In this document: in pieces, positions 1 to 5,580 of the stretch | Numbering within the stretch: position 1 is the first letter of the stretch | Layout: each line of letters begins with the position of its first letter | Position numbers and translations under genes: made by a program | Notes under the pieces: generated by a model | The model's input: the letters and a program-made list of their open reading frames with translations, nothing else | Databases searched by the model: none | Told to the model about the DNA's origin: nothing | Assembly (NCBI GenBank): GCA_903930195.1 | Contig: CAIYXH010000167.1 | Coordinates: 1-7,118, forward strand | Direction: 5' to 3' | Source: an uncultured Actinomycetes bacterium | GTDB lineage: Bacteria; Actinomycetota; Thermoleophilia; Gaiellales; Gaiellaceae | DNA: 7,118 nt

Positions 1-394
1 CGAAGAGGCGACCCGGGGTGGCCACGAGGATGTGGGCGCCGCGGGCCTTCTTCGCCTGCGGGCCGATGCCGGTGCCGCCGTAGACGGTGGCGATCCGGAG
101 GTTCATGGCCTTCGCGAGCGGGAAGAGCTCCTCGGAGATCTGGTTGGCGAGCTCGCGGGTCGGGGCCAGCACGAGTGCGGACGGCGAGCCGGTCGCGCCG
201 GCGGTGCGCTCGATGAGCGGCAGGCCGAACGCGAGCGTCTTGCCCGAGCCCGTGGGGGACTTGGCGAGGACGTCGAGGCCCGCGAGCGCGTCCGGCAGCA
301 CGAGCTGCTGGATCGCGAACGGGGCGGTGATGTTCTTGGCGGCCAGCGCGCGCACAATGGGCTCGCTGACGCCAAGCGTCTTGAAGTCGGACAT
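1..394 (-). CDS. DEAD-box ATP-dependent RNA helicase, N-terminal part (runs off the left edge)
   Basis: The first 131 codons of an RNA helicase that unwinds or remodels RNA duplexes using ATP. Motifs read in order: a Q-motif region (F4, then LGVSEPIV, then P25-F26-A-I-Q29), Walker A/motif I PTGSGKT (47-53), motif Ia PTRELA (78-83), a conserved GG (106-107) and motif Ib TPGR (126-129). The window ends before motif II, so the DEAD residues and the RecA2 domain are not visible, and the subfamily (RhlE/DeaD-like) cannot be fixed. The ATG at 394-392 is preceded by AAGGAG with an 11-nt gap, the only clear Shine-Dalgarno site in the window. The gene is divergent from ettA across 159 bases. Such helicases commonly act in ribosome assembly, mRNA decay or cold adaptation; which applies here is unknown. 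Confidence 0.93.
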   Translation of the reverse strand, partial: MSDFKTLGVSEPIVRALAAKNITAPFAIQQLVLPDALAGLDVLAKSPTGSGKTLAFGLPLIERTAGATGSPSALVLAPTRELANQISEELFPLAKAMNLRIATVYGGTGIGPQAKKARGAHILVATPGRLF

Positions 395-405
395 AGGTCG
401 TTCTA

Positions 406-411
406 CTCCTT
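406..411 (-). promoter_or_regulatory. Ribosome-binding site of the DEAD-box helicase
   Basis: AAGGAG on the minus strand, 11 nt before the ATG at 394. The spacing is slightly long but usable. It matters because almost every other start in the window lacks such a site, and because it is one arm of a possible leader hairpin. Confidence 0.7.
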
Positions 412-461
412 ATTTTGAACTCAGGGTCGAGATGCACCTGCTCGAAACGCCTGAAAAGGAG
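406..461 (-). promoter_or_regulatory. Possible RBS-masking stem-loop in the helicase mRNA leader
   Basis: Read on the minus strand, CTCCTT (461-456) is the exact complement of the AAGGAG ribosome-binding site (411-406). Nested inside are TCAGG (454-450) with CCTGA (425-421), and TCGAG (445-441) with CTCGA (431-427), around a 9-nt loop. The three helices are co-axial in order, with a 1x9 internal loop outside and a 4x1 loop inside. Formed in RNA, this would hide the ribosome-binding site of an RNA helicase gene, suggesting temperature- or helicase-sensitive control. The pairing is seen in the sequence; the function is inferred, and the outer helix is only 6 bp. Confidence 0.4.
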
Positions 462-507
462 GAACGAGAAGCAAATCTCCACGGAGGCGAATGCCATCCG
501 CAGGGCC

Positions 508-513
508 ACGGTA
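508..513 (-). promoter_or_regulatory. Candidate -10 box for the helicase gene
   Basis: TACCGT on the minus strand fits the TANNNT pattern seen before other genes here. It would give a leader of roughly 105-110 nt containing the stem-loop. No convincing -35 element lies 16-18 bp upstream, so this is a weak call. Confidence 0.25.
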
Positions 514-541
514 GCAGGCCGCCCGAGGGTTGAGCTCCGTC

Positions 542-547
542 TATGGT
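542..547 (+). promoter_or_regulatory. Leaderless-type -10 box of ettA
   Basis: TATGGT followed by 6 nt and then the GTG start at 554. The same hexamer with the same spacing precedes the HNH gene at 3181. No good -35 element is visible at 16-18 bp. With this spacing transcription would begin at or next to the start codon. That explains the lack of a Shine-Dalgarno site. Confidence 0.5.
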
Positions 548-553
548 GGCTGG

Positions 554-2224
554 GTGAGCGATTACGTCTTCTCGATGCACCGCGTCGACAAGTTCTACGG
601 CGGCGACCGCCAGGTGCTGGCGAACATCTCGCTGTCGTTCCTGAACGGCGCGAAGATCGGCGTGCTCGGCCCGAACGGCGCAGGCAAGTCGACGCTCCTG
701 CGGATCATGGCCGGCCTCGAGGAGACCTCGAGCGGCGAGGCGCTGCTGCAGCCGGGCGCGACGGTCGGCTTTCTCCAGCAGGAGCCGCACCTCGATCCGG
801 CCAAGGACGTGCGCGGGAACGTCGAGGACGGGGTGCGAGAGACTCGCGACCTCCTCGACCGCTTCCAGGAAATTTCGAATGCGTTCAGCGAACCGGATGC
901 CGACTTCGACAAGCTGCTCGACGAGCAGGCGAAGGTGCAGGAGCAGATCGACCGCCGCGACGCCTGGTCGCTCGACGCGACCCTCGACCGCGCGATGGAC
1001 GCGCTGCGCCTCCCCGAGGGCGACCGCGACGTCGAGACCCTCTCCGGCGGTGAGCGTCGCCGCGTCGCCCTCTGCCGGCTGCTCCTCTCCTCGCCCGACC
1101 TGCTGCTCCTCGACGAGCCGACGAACCATCTCGACGCCGAGTCCGTCGCGTGGCTCGAGCGCTTCCTCGCGGACTACAAGGGCACCGTCGTCGCGATCAC
1201 CCATGACCGGTACTTCCTCGACAACGTCGCCGGCTGGATCCTCGAGCTCGACCGCGGCAAGGGCATCCCGTTCGAGGGCAACTACTCCTCCTGGCTCGAG
1301 CAGAAGCAGGCTCGCCTCCAGGTCGAGGAGAAGCAGGCCTCGGCCCGCCAGCGCACGCTCGCGCGCGAGCTCGAGTGGGTGCGGGCGTCGCCGAAGGCGC
1401 GCCAGGCGAAGTCGAAGGCGCGCCTCGCCGCCTACGAGAAGCTCTACAACGAGGAGAAGGAGATCAAGGTGCAGGAGGTGGAGATCCACATCCCCTCCGG
1501 CCCGCGCCTCGGCGATCTCGTGATCAAGGCCGACGGTCTGACGAAGGGCTTCGGCGACAAGCTCCTCTACGACAACCTGACGTTCAACCTGCCGCCCGCC
1601 GGCATCGTCGGCGTCGTCGGCCCGAACGGCGCCGGCAAGACGACTCTCTTCCGCCTGATCGCCGGCGAGGAGCAGCCCGACGCCGGCACGCTGCGGATCG
1701 GCGACACGGTGCAGCTCGCGTACGTCGACCAGAGCCGTGGCGCCCTCGAGCCGAGCGACAACGTCTGGAAGGCGATCTCGGGCGGCCACGACATCATCGA
1801 GCTCGGCAAGAAGGAAGTGAACTCGCGGCAGTACGTCAGCTGGTTCAACTTCCGCGGCGCCGACCAGCAGAAGCGGGTCGGCGACCTCTCCGGCGGTGAG
1901 CGCAACCGCGTCCATCTCGCGAAGGTGCTCAAGGAGGGCGGCAACGTCCTGCTCCTCGACGAGCCGACCAACGACCTCGACGTCGACACGCTGCGGGCTT
2001 TGGAAGAGGCCCTCTTGGACTTTGCGGGATGCGCGGTGGTCATCAGCCATGACCGCTGGTTCCTCGACCGCGTCGCGACCCACATCCTCAGCTTCGACGG
2101 CGACAGCCAGGTCTCGTGGTTCGAGGGCACGTTCTCCGAGTGGGAGGCGTGGGTGAAGGAGACGAAGGGCGCCGACGCCCTCGAGCCTCACCGGATCAAG
2201 TACAAGCCGCTCGTTCGCGGCTAG
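554..2224 (+). CDS. ettA: ABC-F ATPase, energy-dependent translational throttle EttA
   Basis: A cytoplasmic ABC-F protein of 556 residues, close to the 555 of E. coli EttA. The family binds the ribosomal E site and gates entry into the elongation cycle according to ATP/ADP level. Two ATPase domains are complete: Walker A GPNGAGKS (39-46) and GPNGAGKT (356-363), signatures LSGGE (163-167 and 445-449), and Walker B/D-loop DEPTNHLD (187-194) and DEPTNDLD (469-476). Between them, about 247-322, lies a basic helical linker with WVRASPKARQAKSKAR, the P-site tRNA interaction motif. There are no membrane segments, as expected for ABC-F. I chose the GTG at 554 because it yields MSDYVFSMHRV, matching the conserved EttA N-terminus. 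The in-frame TTG at 530 would add eight unmatched residues. The C-terminus (HRIKYKPLVRG) is also EttA-like. It probably forms a single transcript ending near the hairpin at 2237. Confidence 0.96.
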   Translation: MSDYVFSMHRVDKFYGGDRQVLANISLSFLNGAKIGVLGPNGAGKSTLLRIMAGLEETSSGEALLQPGATVGFLQQEPHLDPAKDVRGNVEDGVRETRDLLDRFQEISNAFSEPDADFDKLLDEQAKVQEQIDRRDAWSLDATLDRAMDALRLPEGDRDVETLSGGERRRVALCRLLLSSPDLLLLDEPTNHLDAESVAWLERFLADYKGTVVAITHDRYFLDNVAGWILELDRGKGIPFEGNYSSWLEQKQARLQVEEKQASARQRTLARELEWVRASPKARQAKSKARLAAYEKLYNEEKEIKVQEVEIHIPSGPRLGDLVIKADGLTKGFGDKLLYDNLTFNLPPAGIVGVVGPNGAGKTTLFRLIAGEEQPDAGTLRIGDTVQLAYVDQSRGALEPSDNVWKAISGGHDIIELGKKEVNSRQYVSWFNFRGADQQKRVGDLSGGERNRVHLAKVLKEGGNVLLLDEPTNDLDVDTLRALEEALLDFAGCAVVISHDRWFLDRVATHILSFDGDSQVSWFEGTFSEWEAWVKETKGADALEPHRIKYKPLVRG

Positions 2225-2236
2225 GCGTCTCTCGTA

Positions 2237-2260
2237 GGGACAGGACTTCAGTCCTGTCCC
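2237..2260. repeat. Perfect 10-bp inverted repeat: terminator-like hairpin or REP-type palindrome
   Basis: Arms GGGACAGGAC (2237-2246) and GTCCTGTCCC (2251-2260) pair perfectly around TTCA, 12 nt after the ettA stop. Position suggests an ettA terminator, but the downstream sequence (GGTCTTGATT) has no real T-tract, so it is not a classical intrinsic terminator. Perfect symmetry works equally on both strands. It may be a dispersed intergenic palindrome: the 9-mer GTCCTGTCC from its right arm reappears at 5274-5282. Confidence 0.65.
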
Positions 2261-2264
2261 GGTC

Positions 2265-2293
2265 TTGATTTCCGCCGCCTCGGTGCCGATGAT
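2265..2293 (+). promoter_or_regulatory. Promoter of the NERD gene (leaderless type)
   Basis: A -35 TTGATT (2265-2270), a 17-bp spacer and a -10 GATGAT (2288-2293), then 6 nt to the GTG start at 2300. The -35 begins 4 nt after the hairpin. The first -10 base is G rather than T, but the geometry is identical to the HNH promoter at 3146-3174. Confidence 0.5.
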
Positions 2294-2299
2294 CGCCCG

Positions 2300-3109
2300 G
2301 TGAGTGCTCCGGTTCGACTCCGCTACGCCGGGACTTGTGCCTCCTGTGAGACCGCGTTGCCGAAGGGCGCGCTCGCTCGTTGGGACCGTGAGGCGAAGGC
2401 GGCGACGTGTGTTGCGTGTCTCGGCGAGCCCGAAGCCGAGCTAGAGGAGGCCATTGACCGTGGCGTCGCCGGCGCATCGGCGCGTCGGGTGTATCAGCGA
2501 CGCCACGACAAGCGCGAGCAGGCGATCAAGGCGGCGCACCCCAAGCTCGGCAAGGTGATCCTCGCCCTGACCGACGATCCGCATTCGACCCGTGCTTGGG
2601 GCGTCGGCGCCGTCGGCGAGAGCGTTCTGGGCGGCGTCCTCGAAAGGTTCCGCTCGGACTCGGTCGCCGTTCTCCACGACCGACGGATCGCCGGAACGGC
2701 GGCGAACATCGATCACATCGTCATCTCGGCTGCGGGGATCTTCGTGATCGACGCCAAGCGCTACCGCGGCAAAGTCGAAGTGCGGCCCGTCGGTTCGTTT
2801 TTCCGTCCGGTGAATGCGCTCTACGTCGGCGGGCGAGACCGGACGAAGGTCATTCATGGCATGGCGCGCCAGGTCGAGGCTGTGAAGAACGCTCTGGCCG
2901 GGACGCCGGACGACGGCCTTGTCCTGCGGCCCGTCGTCTGCTTCGTGGATTCGGAGTGGGGACTCTTCCAGCGTCCGATCGACTACGGCGGAGTCCGAGT
3001 GTTGTGGCCGGACGCCCTGACGAAGCTCATTCGATCTCATGGCGACCTAGCGCCGGCGACGGTTGCAAGGCTCGAACGTCGATTGATAGTCGCCCTGCCA
3101 ACTGCTTGA
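2300..3109 (+). CDS. Zinc-finger + NERD (nuclease-related) domain protein
   Basis: A 269-residue protein. The N-terminus carries a four-cysteine module, C13-x2-C16 and C37-x2-C40 around a G-x-x-A-x-W-D stretch, probably a small zinc ribbon. After a basic helical linker (about 60-95) comes a NERD domain, about 100-215: GES with E107, then VLHDRRI, then IDH with D138-H139, then GIFVIDAK with D151 and K153. D138 and D-x-K (151-153) match the PD-(D/E)xK nuclease core, so the active site looks intact. NERD was proposed from sequence as a DNA-processing nuclease relative; the biochemical role of this subtype is not established. The GTG start is set by the promoter geometry and because the zinc module begins at once. 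GC is lower than in ettA (36/60 in 2701-2760). Next to the HNH endonuclease it may act in defence, but it seems to have its own promoter. Confidence 0.85.
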   Translation: MSAPVRLRYAGTCASCETALPKGALARWDREAKAATCVACLGEPEAELEEAIDRGVAGASARRVYQRRHDKREQAIKAAHPKLGKVILALTDDPHSTRAWGVGAVGESVLGGVLERFRSDSVAVLHDRRIAGTAANIDHIVISAAGIFVIDAKRYRGKVEVRPVGSFFRPVNALYVGGRDRTKVIHGMARQVEAVKNALAGTPDDGLVLRPVVCFVDSEWGLFQRPIDYGGVRVLWPDALTKLIRSHGDLAPATVARLERRLIVALPTA

Positions 3110-3145
3110 CGAGGCGCGAATCGTAGGAACGTCCACGTCGTTAAG

Positions 3146-3174
3146 TTGTCTCCAAAGGACATGTCCCATATGGT
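3146..3174 (+). promoter_or_regulatory. Promoter of the HNH endonuclease gene (leaderless type)
   Basis: The clearest promoter in the window: -35 TTGTCT (3146-3151), exactly 17 bp, -10 TATGGT (3169-3174), 6 nt, then the ATG at 3181. There is no Shine-Dalgarno sequence between -10 and ATG, and the spacing puts the transcription start at the ATG. It lies within the 71-base gap after the NERD stop, so this gene can be transcribed independently. Confidence 0.6.
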
Positions 3175-3180
3175 CGTGTC

Positions 3181-4023
3181 ATGTTCGAGCGGGGCAAGCT
3201 CTATAAGCGCAACCGGATTCACGAGGCCTACAACGGTGCACGTCAGCTGCAGCAACAAGGTGGGATCCTCACTCCGGCAGGACAGCCCTTTCTCGTAATC
3301 ATCACAGGCGAGAGCGGGGCGCGACATGGGTACCACGACCACCTCGATGCGGACGGCGTCCTCCATTACTACGGCGCTGGTCAGAACGGAGATATGGAGT
3401 GGAGTCCCGCAAATCGACAGCTCCGCGACCATGCGTCTCTTGGAAAGGACGTCCACCTTTTTCGGGAAGTCTCGAATGGTGGAACCAAGTGGCTGCGGTA
3501 CGACGGGCAATACTCCACGGCCGGCCATTACTTCCATGAGAATGCGCCTGGAACTGATGGGGCTTCGCGTCGAGCGATCGTATTTCAGCTCGTTCCCCAC
3601 GACGAACTGCTCGACGACCCTCCTGACGATGCGCGGGCGGTTGGTGCAATCGACGGCCGATGGACAATGGATTTCGCGGCGCTTCGTGATCTCGCGAACG
3701 TGTCACTGGGGCAGCAGCCGGCATCCTCGACCGGCAGGCGTCGATTGTGGGAGCGCAGTTACGACGTCAAGGTCTACGTTCGCCGGCGTGCGAACGGCAT
3801 CTGCGAGGGCTGCGAACAGCCGGCGCCGTTCAACGATCGCAAAGGGCGGCCGTACCTCGAACCTCACCACACGCGACGGCTCACGGACGGAGGCCCGGAC
3901 GATGTTCATCACGTAATCGGCCTTTGCCCGGCGTGCCATCGTCGCGTTCACCACGGTCAGGACGGGGAGACGTACAACAACGCTCTGTCCATCAAACTCA
4001 AGGAGCTAGAGCCGCCTCGCTGA
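3181..4023 (+). CDS. SRA-like + HNH endonuclease, probable type IV modification-dependent restriction enzyme
   Basis: A 280-residue, two-domain protein. Residues about 8-145 resemble the N-terminal SRA-like domain found in many HNH endonucleases and related to that of ScoMcrA: YKRNRIH (8-14), GGI (27-29), GYHDHLDADG (50-59), YGAGQNGDM (64-72), the N-R-x-L-R-D-H run (78-84) and GKDVHLF (88-94), ending in a FQLVP strand. Residues about 200-265 form a zinc-bound HNH (beta-beta-alpha metal) nuclease: C208-x2-C211, EPHH with H229-H230, H243-H244, GLC249-x2-C252-H253 and H257-H258. All expected catalytic and zinc residues are present. SRA-type domains read flipped-out modified bases, so the inferred job is cutting foreign modified DNA. 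No cognate methyltransferase is nearby, which fits type IV. Low local GC (33/60 in 3361-3420) suggests transfer. It ends 4 nt before the convergent DUF2237 stop. Confidence 0.85.
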   Translation: MFERGKLYKRNRIHEAYNGARQLQQQGGILTPAGQPFLVIITGESGARHGYHDHLDADGVLHYYGAGQNGDMEWSPANRQLRDHASLGKDVHLFREVSNGGTKWLRYDGQYSTAGHYFHENAPGTDGASRRAIVFQLVPHDELLDDPPDDARAVGAIDGRWTMDFAALRDLANVSLGQQPASSTGRRRLWERSYDVKVYVRRRANGICEGCEQPAPFNDRKGRPYLEPHHTRRLTDGGPDDVHHVIGLCPACHRRVHHGQDGETYNNALSIKLKELEPPR

Positions 4024-4027
4024 TCGC

Positions 4028-4417
4028 CTACTGCGCGCGAATGTCCGGTTCGACCGCGTGCTCGAGTAGAAGCTCGATCGGAACAACCTCCAGCGCCCGC
4101 TGATGCGTAGCCGCCAGCACGACCTTCGGAGCGCAGCCAGCCCGGTGCGCCTCCAGCCACCGCGCATCGCACAGGCACCAGCGGTCGCCGGGCACGAGCC
4201 CCTGAAACGACCACTGCGGCATCGGCGTCGAGAGGTCGTTGCCTGCGCGGGCTGAGAACTCCAGGAAGCGCTCGTCGACCTCGACACAGACCGTGTGACT
4301 GCCGACATCCTCGTCGCTCGTCGAGCAGCAGCCGTTGCGGTAGAAGCCGGTCAGAGGCTCGGTCGAGCACGGGAAGAGCGTCCCGCCGACCACGTTGATG
4401 TCCGGATCCGGCTCCAT
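4028..4417 (-). CDS. DUF2237 family protein, cysteine-rich, function unknown
   Basis: A complete 129-residue member of the DUF2237 family, recognised by its conserved blocks: GGTLFPCS with C17, PLTGFYRNGCC (21-31), HTVC (41-44), GNDLSTP (59-65), GLVPGDRWCLC (73-83), RWLEAHRAG (86-94), AP-x-V-x-LAATH (96-105) and ALEVVP (108-113). Invariant-looking Cys, His and Asp residues suggest metal binding or redox chemistry, but no activity is known to me. There is no signal peptide or membrane segment. The ATG at 4417 lies 10 nt after the stop of the DMT-like gene, so read-through from it is possible, but a TAGGCT box 7 nt before the ATG may give its own leaderless start. Its 3' end is only 4 nt from the convergent HNH gene, leaving no room for a terminator. 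Confidence 0.88.
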   Translation of the reverse strand: MEPDPDINVVGGTLFPCSTEPLTGFYRNGCCSTSDEDVGSHTVCVEVDERFLEFSARAGNDLSTPMPQWSFQGLVPGDRWCLCDARWLEAHRAGCAPKVVLAATHQRALEVVPIELLLEHAVEPDIRAQ

Positions 4418-4424
4418 GCGTGCG

Positions 4425-4430
4425 AGCCTA
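4425..4430 (-). promoter_or_regulatory. Candidate internal -10 box of the DUF2237 gene
   Basis: TAGGCT on the minus strand, 7 nt before the ATG at 4417. Its first three bases are the TAG stop codon of the upstream DMT-like gene, so one triplet may serve as stop codon and promoter. No good -35 element is visible in the coding sequence upstream. Confidence 0.35.
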
Positions 4431-5252
4431 CTCCGCCGTCTGGCCGCGGCGGTTGAGGAGCACGCCGCCGAGCAGGAGAGTGGCGAAGGCGGCGATCTGC
4501 TCGCCGCCGCGCGCACCCGGCGGAATGTCTTCGTGGAAGAGGACGACGCCGGCCGCCACCGGGACGGCGTTCGTCGCGAGCGTCGCGAGGCCCGCCGCCG
4601 TGAGCACGTCGCCCCGCTGGAACGCCGCCTGCAGCTCGATCGAGCCGAGCGCATAGGCCACGCCCATCGCCGGCAGGACGAGCAGCCAGATCCCGCCGTG
4701 CACGGCGAGCTTCACCGTGATGTCGCCGATCGCGAACAGCAGCCCCGCCGAGAGGCCGAGGCCCGCCACCTTCGACAGGTACGCGCTGCCCGCCCGCAGG
4801 AAGAGCGCCGCACCCGCGATCCCGCCGCACCAGAGCAGCACGGCGGCAAGTCCCGGCTGGCGGCCGTCGGTATTCACACCGGTGAGGGAGAGGCCGAGCA
4901 GGCAGAGGCCGGCGATCACAGCGGCAAGCGCCACCTGCTCGCGGCGCGGCAGCCGGCCCAGGTGGCCGTGTGACGTCCCGAGCGCGAGGATCGCGACGCC
5001 CGCTCCGCCGAGCGCCTGCACGAGCGCGAGCGGCGCGAGCCGGAGCGCGGCCACGTAGACGAGCCAGCCGCCGCTCTCGGCTCCGAAGCCGACGAGCCAG
5101 CCGCGGCTCCCGAGCAGCACGCGCGCAGCCTGGAACGGGTGCCGCGCGGAGACCGGCGCCAGGTCGGCCGCCGCATCGTGCTCGCGCAAGTACGCCCAGT
5201 TGATCGCGACCGCCGAGACGGTGGCGAGGACGAGGCCGAGGGAGAGGCGCAC
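4428..5252 (-). CDS. DMT/EamA-like multispanning inner-membrane protein
   Basis: A 274-residue, strongly hydrophobic protein with about nine predicted membrane helices, at roughly 2-20, 50-70, 72-93, 105-125, 132-150, 155-177, 180-203, 208-230 and 245-262. Alanine-, glycine- and leucine-rich helices with short charged loops, and a pattern such as APLALVQALGGAGVAIL, are typical of the drug/metabolite transporter (EamA) superfamily. The usual count there is ten helices, so I may have missed one. The substrate cannot be read from sequence. The GTG at 5252 begins directly at the first hydrophobic helix (MRLSLGLVLATV) and is preceded by TAGCGT with 6 nt spacing. The gene is divergent from vapB across about 94 bases and heads a pair with DUF2237. 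GC is high, like the core genes. Confidence 0.72.
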   Translation of the reverse strand: MRLSLGLVLATVSAVAINWAYLREHDAAADLAPVSARHPFQAARVLLGSRGWLVGFGAESGGWLVYVAALRLAPLALVQALGGAGVAILALGTSHGHLGRLPRREQVALAAVIAGLCLLGLSLTGVNTDGRQPGLAAVLLWCGGIAGAALFLRAGSAYLSKVAGLGLSAGLLFAIGDITVKLAVHGGIWLLVLPAMGVAYALGSIELQAAFQRGDVLTAAGLATLATNAVPVAAGVVLFHEDIPPGARGGEQIAAFATLLLGGVLLNRRGQTAE

Positions 5253-5258
5253 AACCCC

Positions 5259-5264
5259 ACGCTA
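5259..5264 (-). promoter_or_regulatory. Leaderless-type -10 box of the DMT-like gene
   Basis: TAGCGT on the minus strand, then 6 nt (GGGGTT), then the GTG at 5252. It fits the TANNNT pattern with the same distance as the other genes. A -35 element is not clear. Confidence 0.45.
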
Positions 5265-5270
5265 CGCGGT

Positions 5271-5289
5271 GGTGTCCTGTCCGGTGTCC
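5271..5289. repeat. Short tandem direct repeat in the divergent DMT/vapB promoter region
   Basis: GGTGTCC occurs at 5271-5277 and again at 5283-5289, a 12-bp period that would put both copies near the same DNA face. The intervening bases complete GTCCTGTCC (5274-5282), shared with the palindrome after ettA. It could be an operator or a remnant of a dispersed repeat; 7-mers can arise by chance. Confidence 0.3.
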
Positions 5290-5309
5290 CAAAGAGCCAC
5301 TAGCGTGAG

Positions 5310-5339
5310 TTACAGCATGTCGGCAAACTGACGTAGGAT
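5310..5339 (+). promoter_or_regulatory. Promoter of vapBC (leaderless type)
   Basis: A -35 TTACAG (5310-5315), 18 bp, a -10 TAGGAT (5334-5339), then 7 nt to the GTG at 5347. The ATG at 5338 overlaps the -10 box, so it would lie upstream of the transcript. A weak inverted pair GTC (5319-5321) and GAC (5330-5332) lies inside the spacer and could be a VapB operator half-site pair, which is uncertain. Confidence 0.45.
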
Positions 5340-5346
5340 GGAGTTG

Positions 5347-5580
5347 GTGAAGCGCCTTCAGATCATGATCGAGGAAGATCTCGATGCGGCGCTCGACGTC
5401 CAGGCACGTCGCGAGGGAGTTTCGAAGGCGGCTCTCGTTCGCCGTTACGTCGGAGAGCGTTTGAGACCGTTGTCCGCGTCGGACGATGATTCGCTTACAG
5501 AGCTCGTCGGGATAATCCAGGGAGGCCCGCGAAGCGACGCAGCAATGATCGACGACGTCGTCTACGGCCCTGAGCGTTGA
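5347..5580 (+). CDS. vapB: VapB-type antitoxin, ribbon-helix-helix
   Basis: A 77-residue antitoxin that would bind VapC and repress its own promoter. The N-terminus has the ribbon-helix-helix layout: a short strand KRLQIMIEE, helix one DLDAALDVQARREG, the turn VSKAA, then helix two LVRRYVGERL. The acidic C-terminal tail, with a closing DDVVYG run (residues about 69-74), is typical of the toxin-wrapping part of VapB proteins. I prefer the GTG at 5347, giving MKRLQI. The ATG at 5338 adds three residues but overlaps the likely -10 box, and a TTG at 5344 is also possible. It overlaps vapC by 4 nt (TTGA), so the two are translationally coupled. Sample GC (33/60 in 5461-5520) is lower than in flanking core genes. 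Confidence 0.85.
   Translation: MKRLQIMIEEDLDAALDVQARREGVSKAALVRRYVGERLRPLSASDDDSLTELVGIIQGGPRSDAAMIDDVVYGPER

Noticed and set aside
454..462. A strong Shine-Dalgarno-like AAAAGGAGG on the plus strand
   Set aside because: No ATG, GTG or TTG follows at 5-12 nt with a credible frame. It is better explained as the complement of the anti-RBS arm in the helicase leader on the other strand.
543..557. A 4-codon ORF (MVAG) whose TGA overlaps the ettA GTG, and a similar one (MIAR, 2289-2303) before the NERD gene
   Set aside because: The shared pattern is explained by the ATG inside the -10 hexamers TATGGT and GATGAT plus the GTGA at the start. A leaderless transcript would not contain these codons.
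410..2191. A 593-codon open frame on the minus strand opposite ettA
   Set aside because: It is an antisense shadow of a high-GC gene: its sequence is low-complexity (L, V, E, R, A-rich) with no recognisable domain, while the plus strand encodes a complete EttA.
4395..5292. Long open frames on both strands across the DMT-like gene, including a 313-codon minus-strand frame and a 192-codon plus-strand frame
   Set aside because: They are Arg/Ala/Gly/Glu-rich with no motifs. Only the minus frame 5252-4428 gives clear membrane helices and a sensible start.
5317..5331. A second +1 site: TAGCGT at 5301 with an ATG at 5317 downstream
   Set aside because: The ATG opens only four codons before TGA, and the spacing (10 nt) does not match the 6-7 nt rule seen elsewhere.
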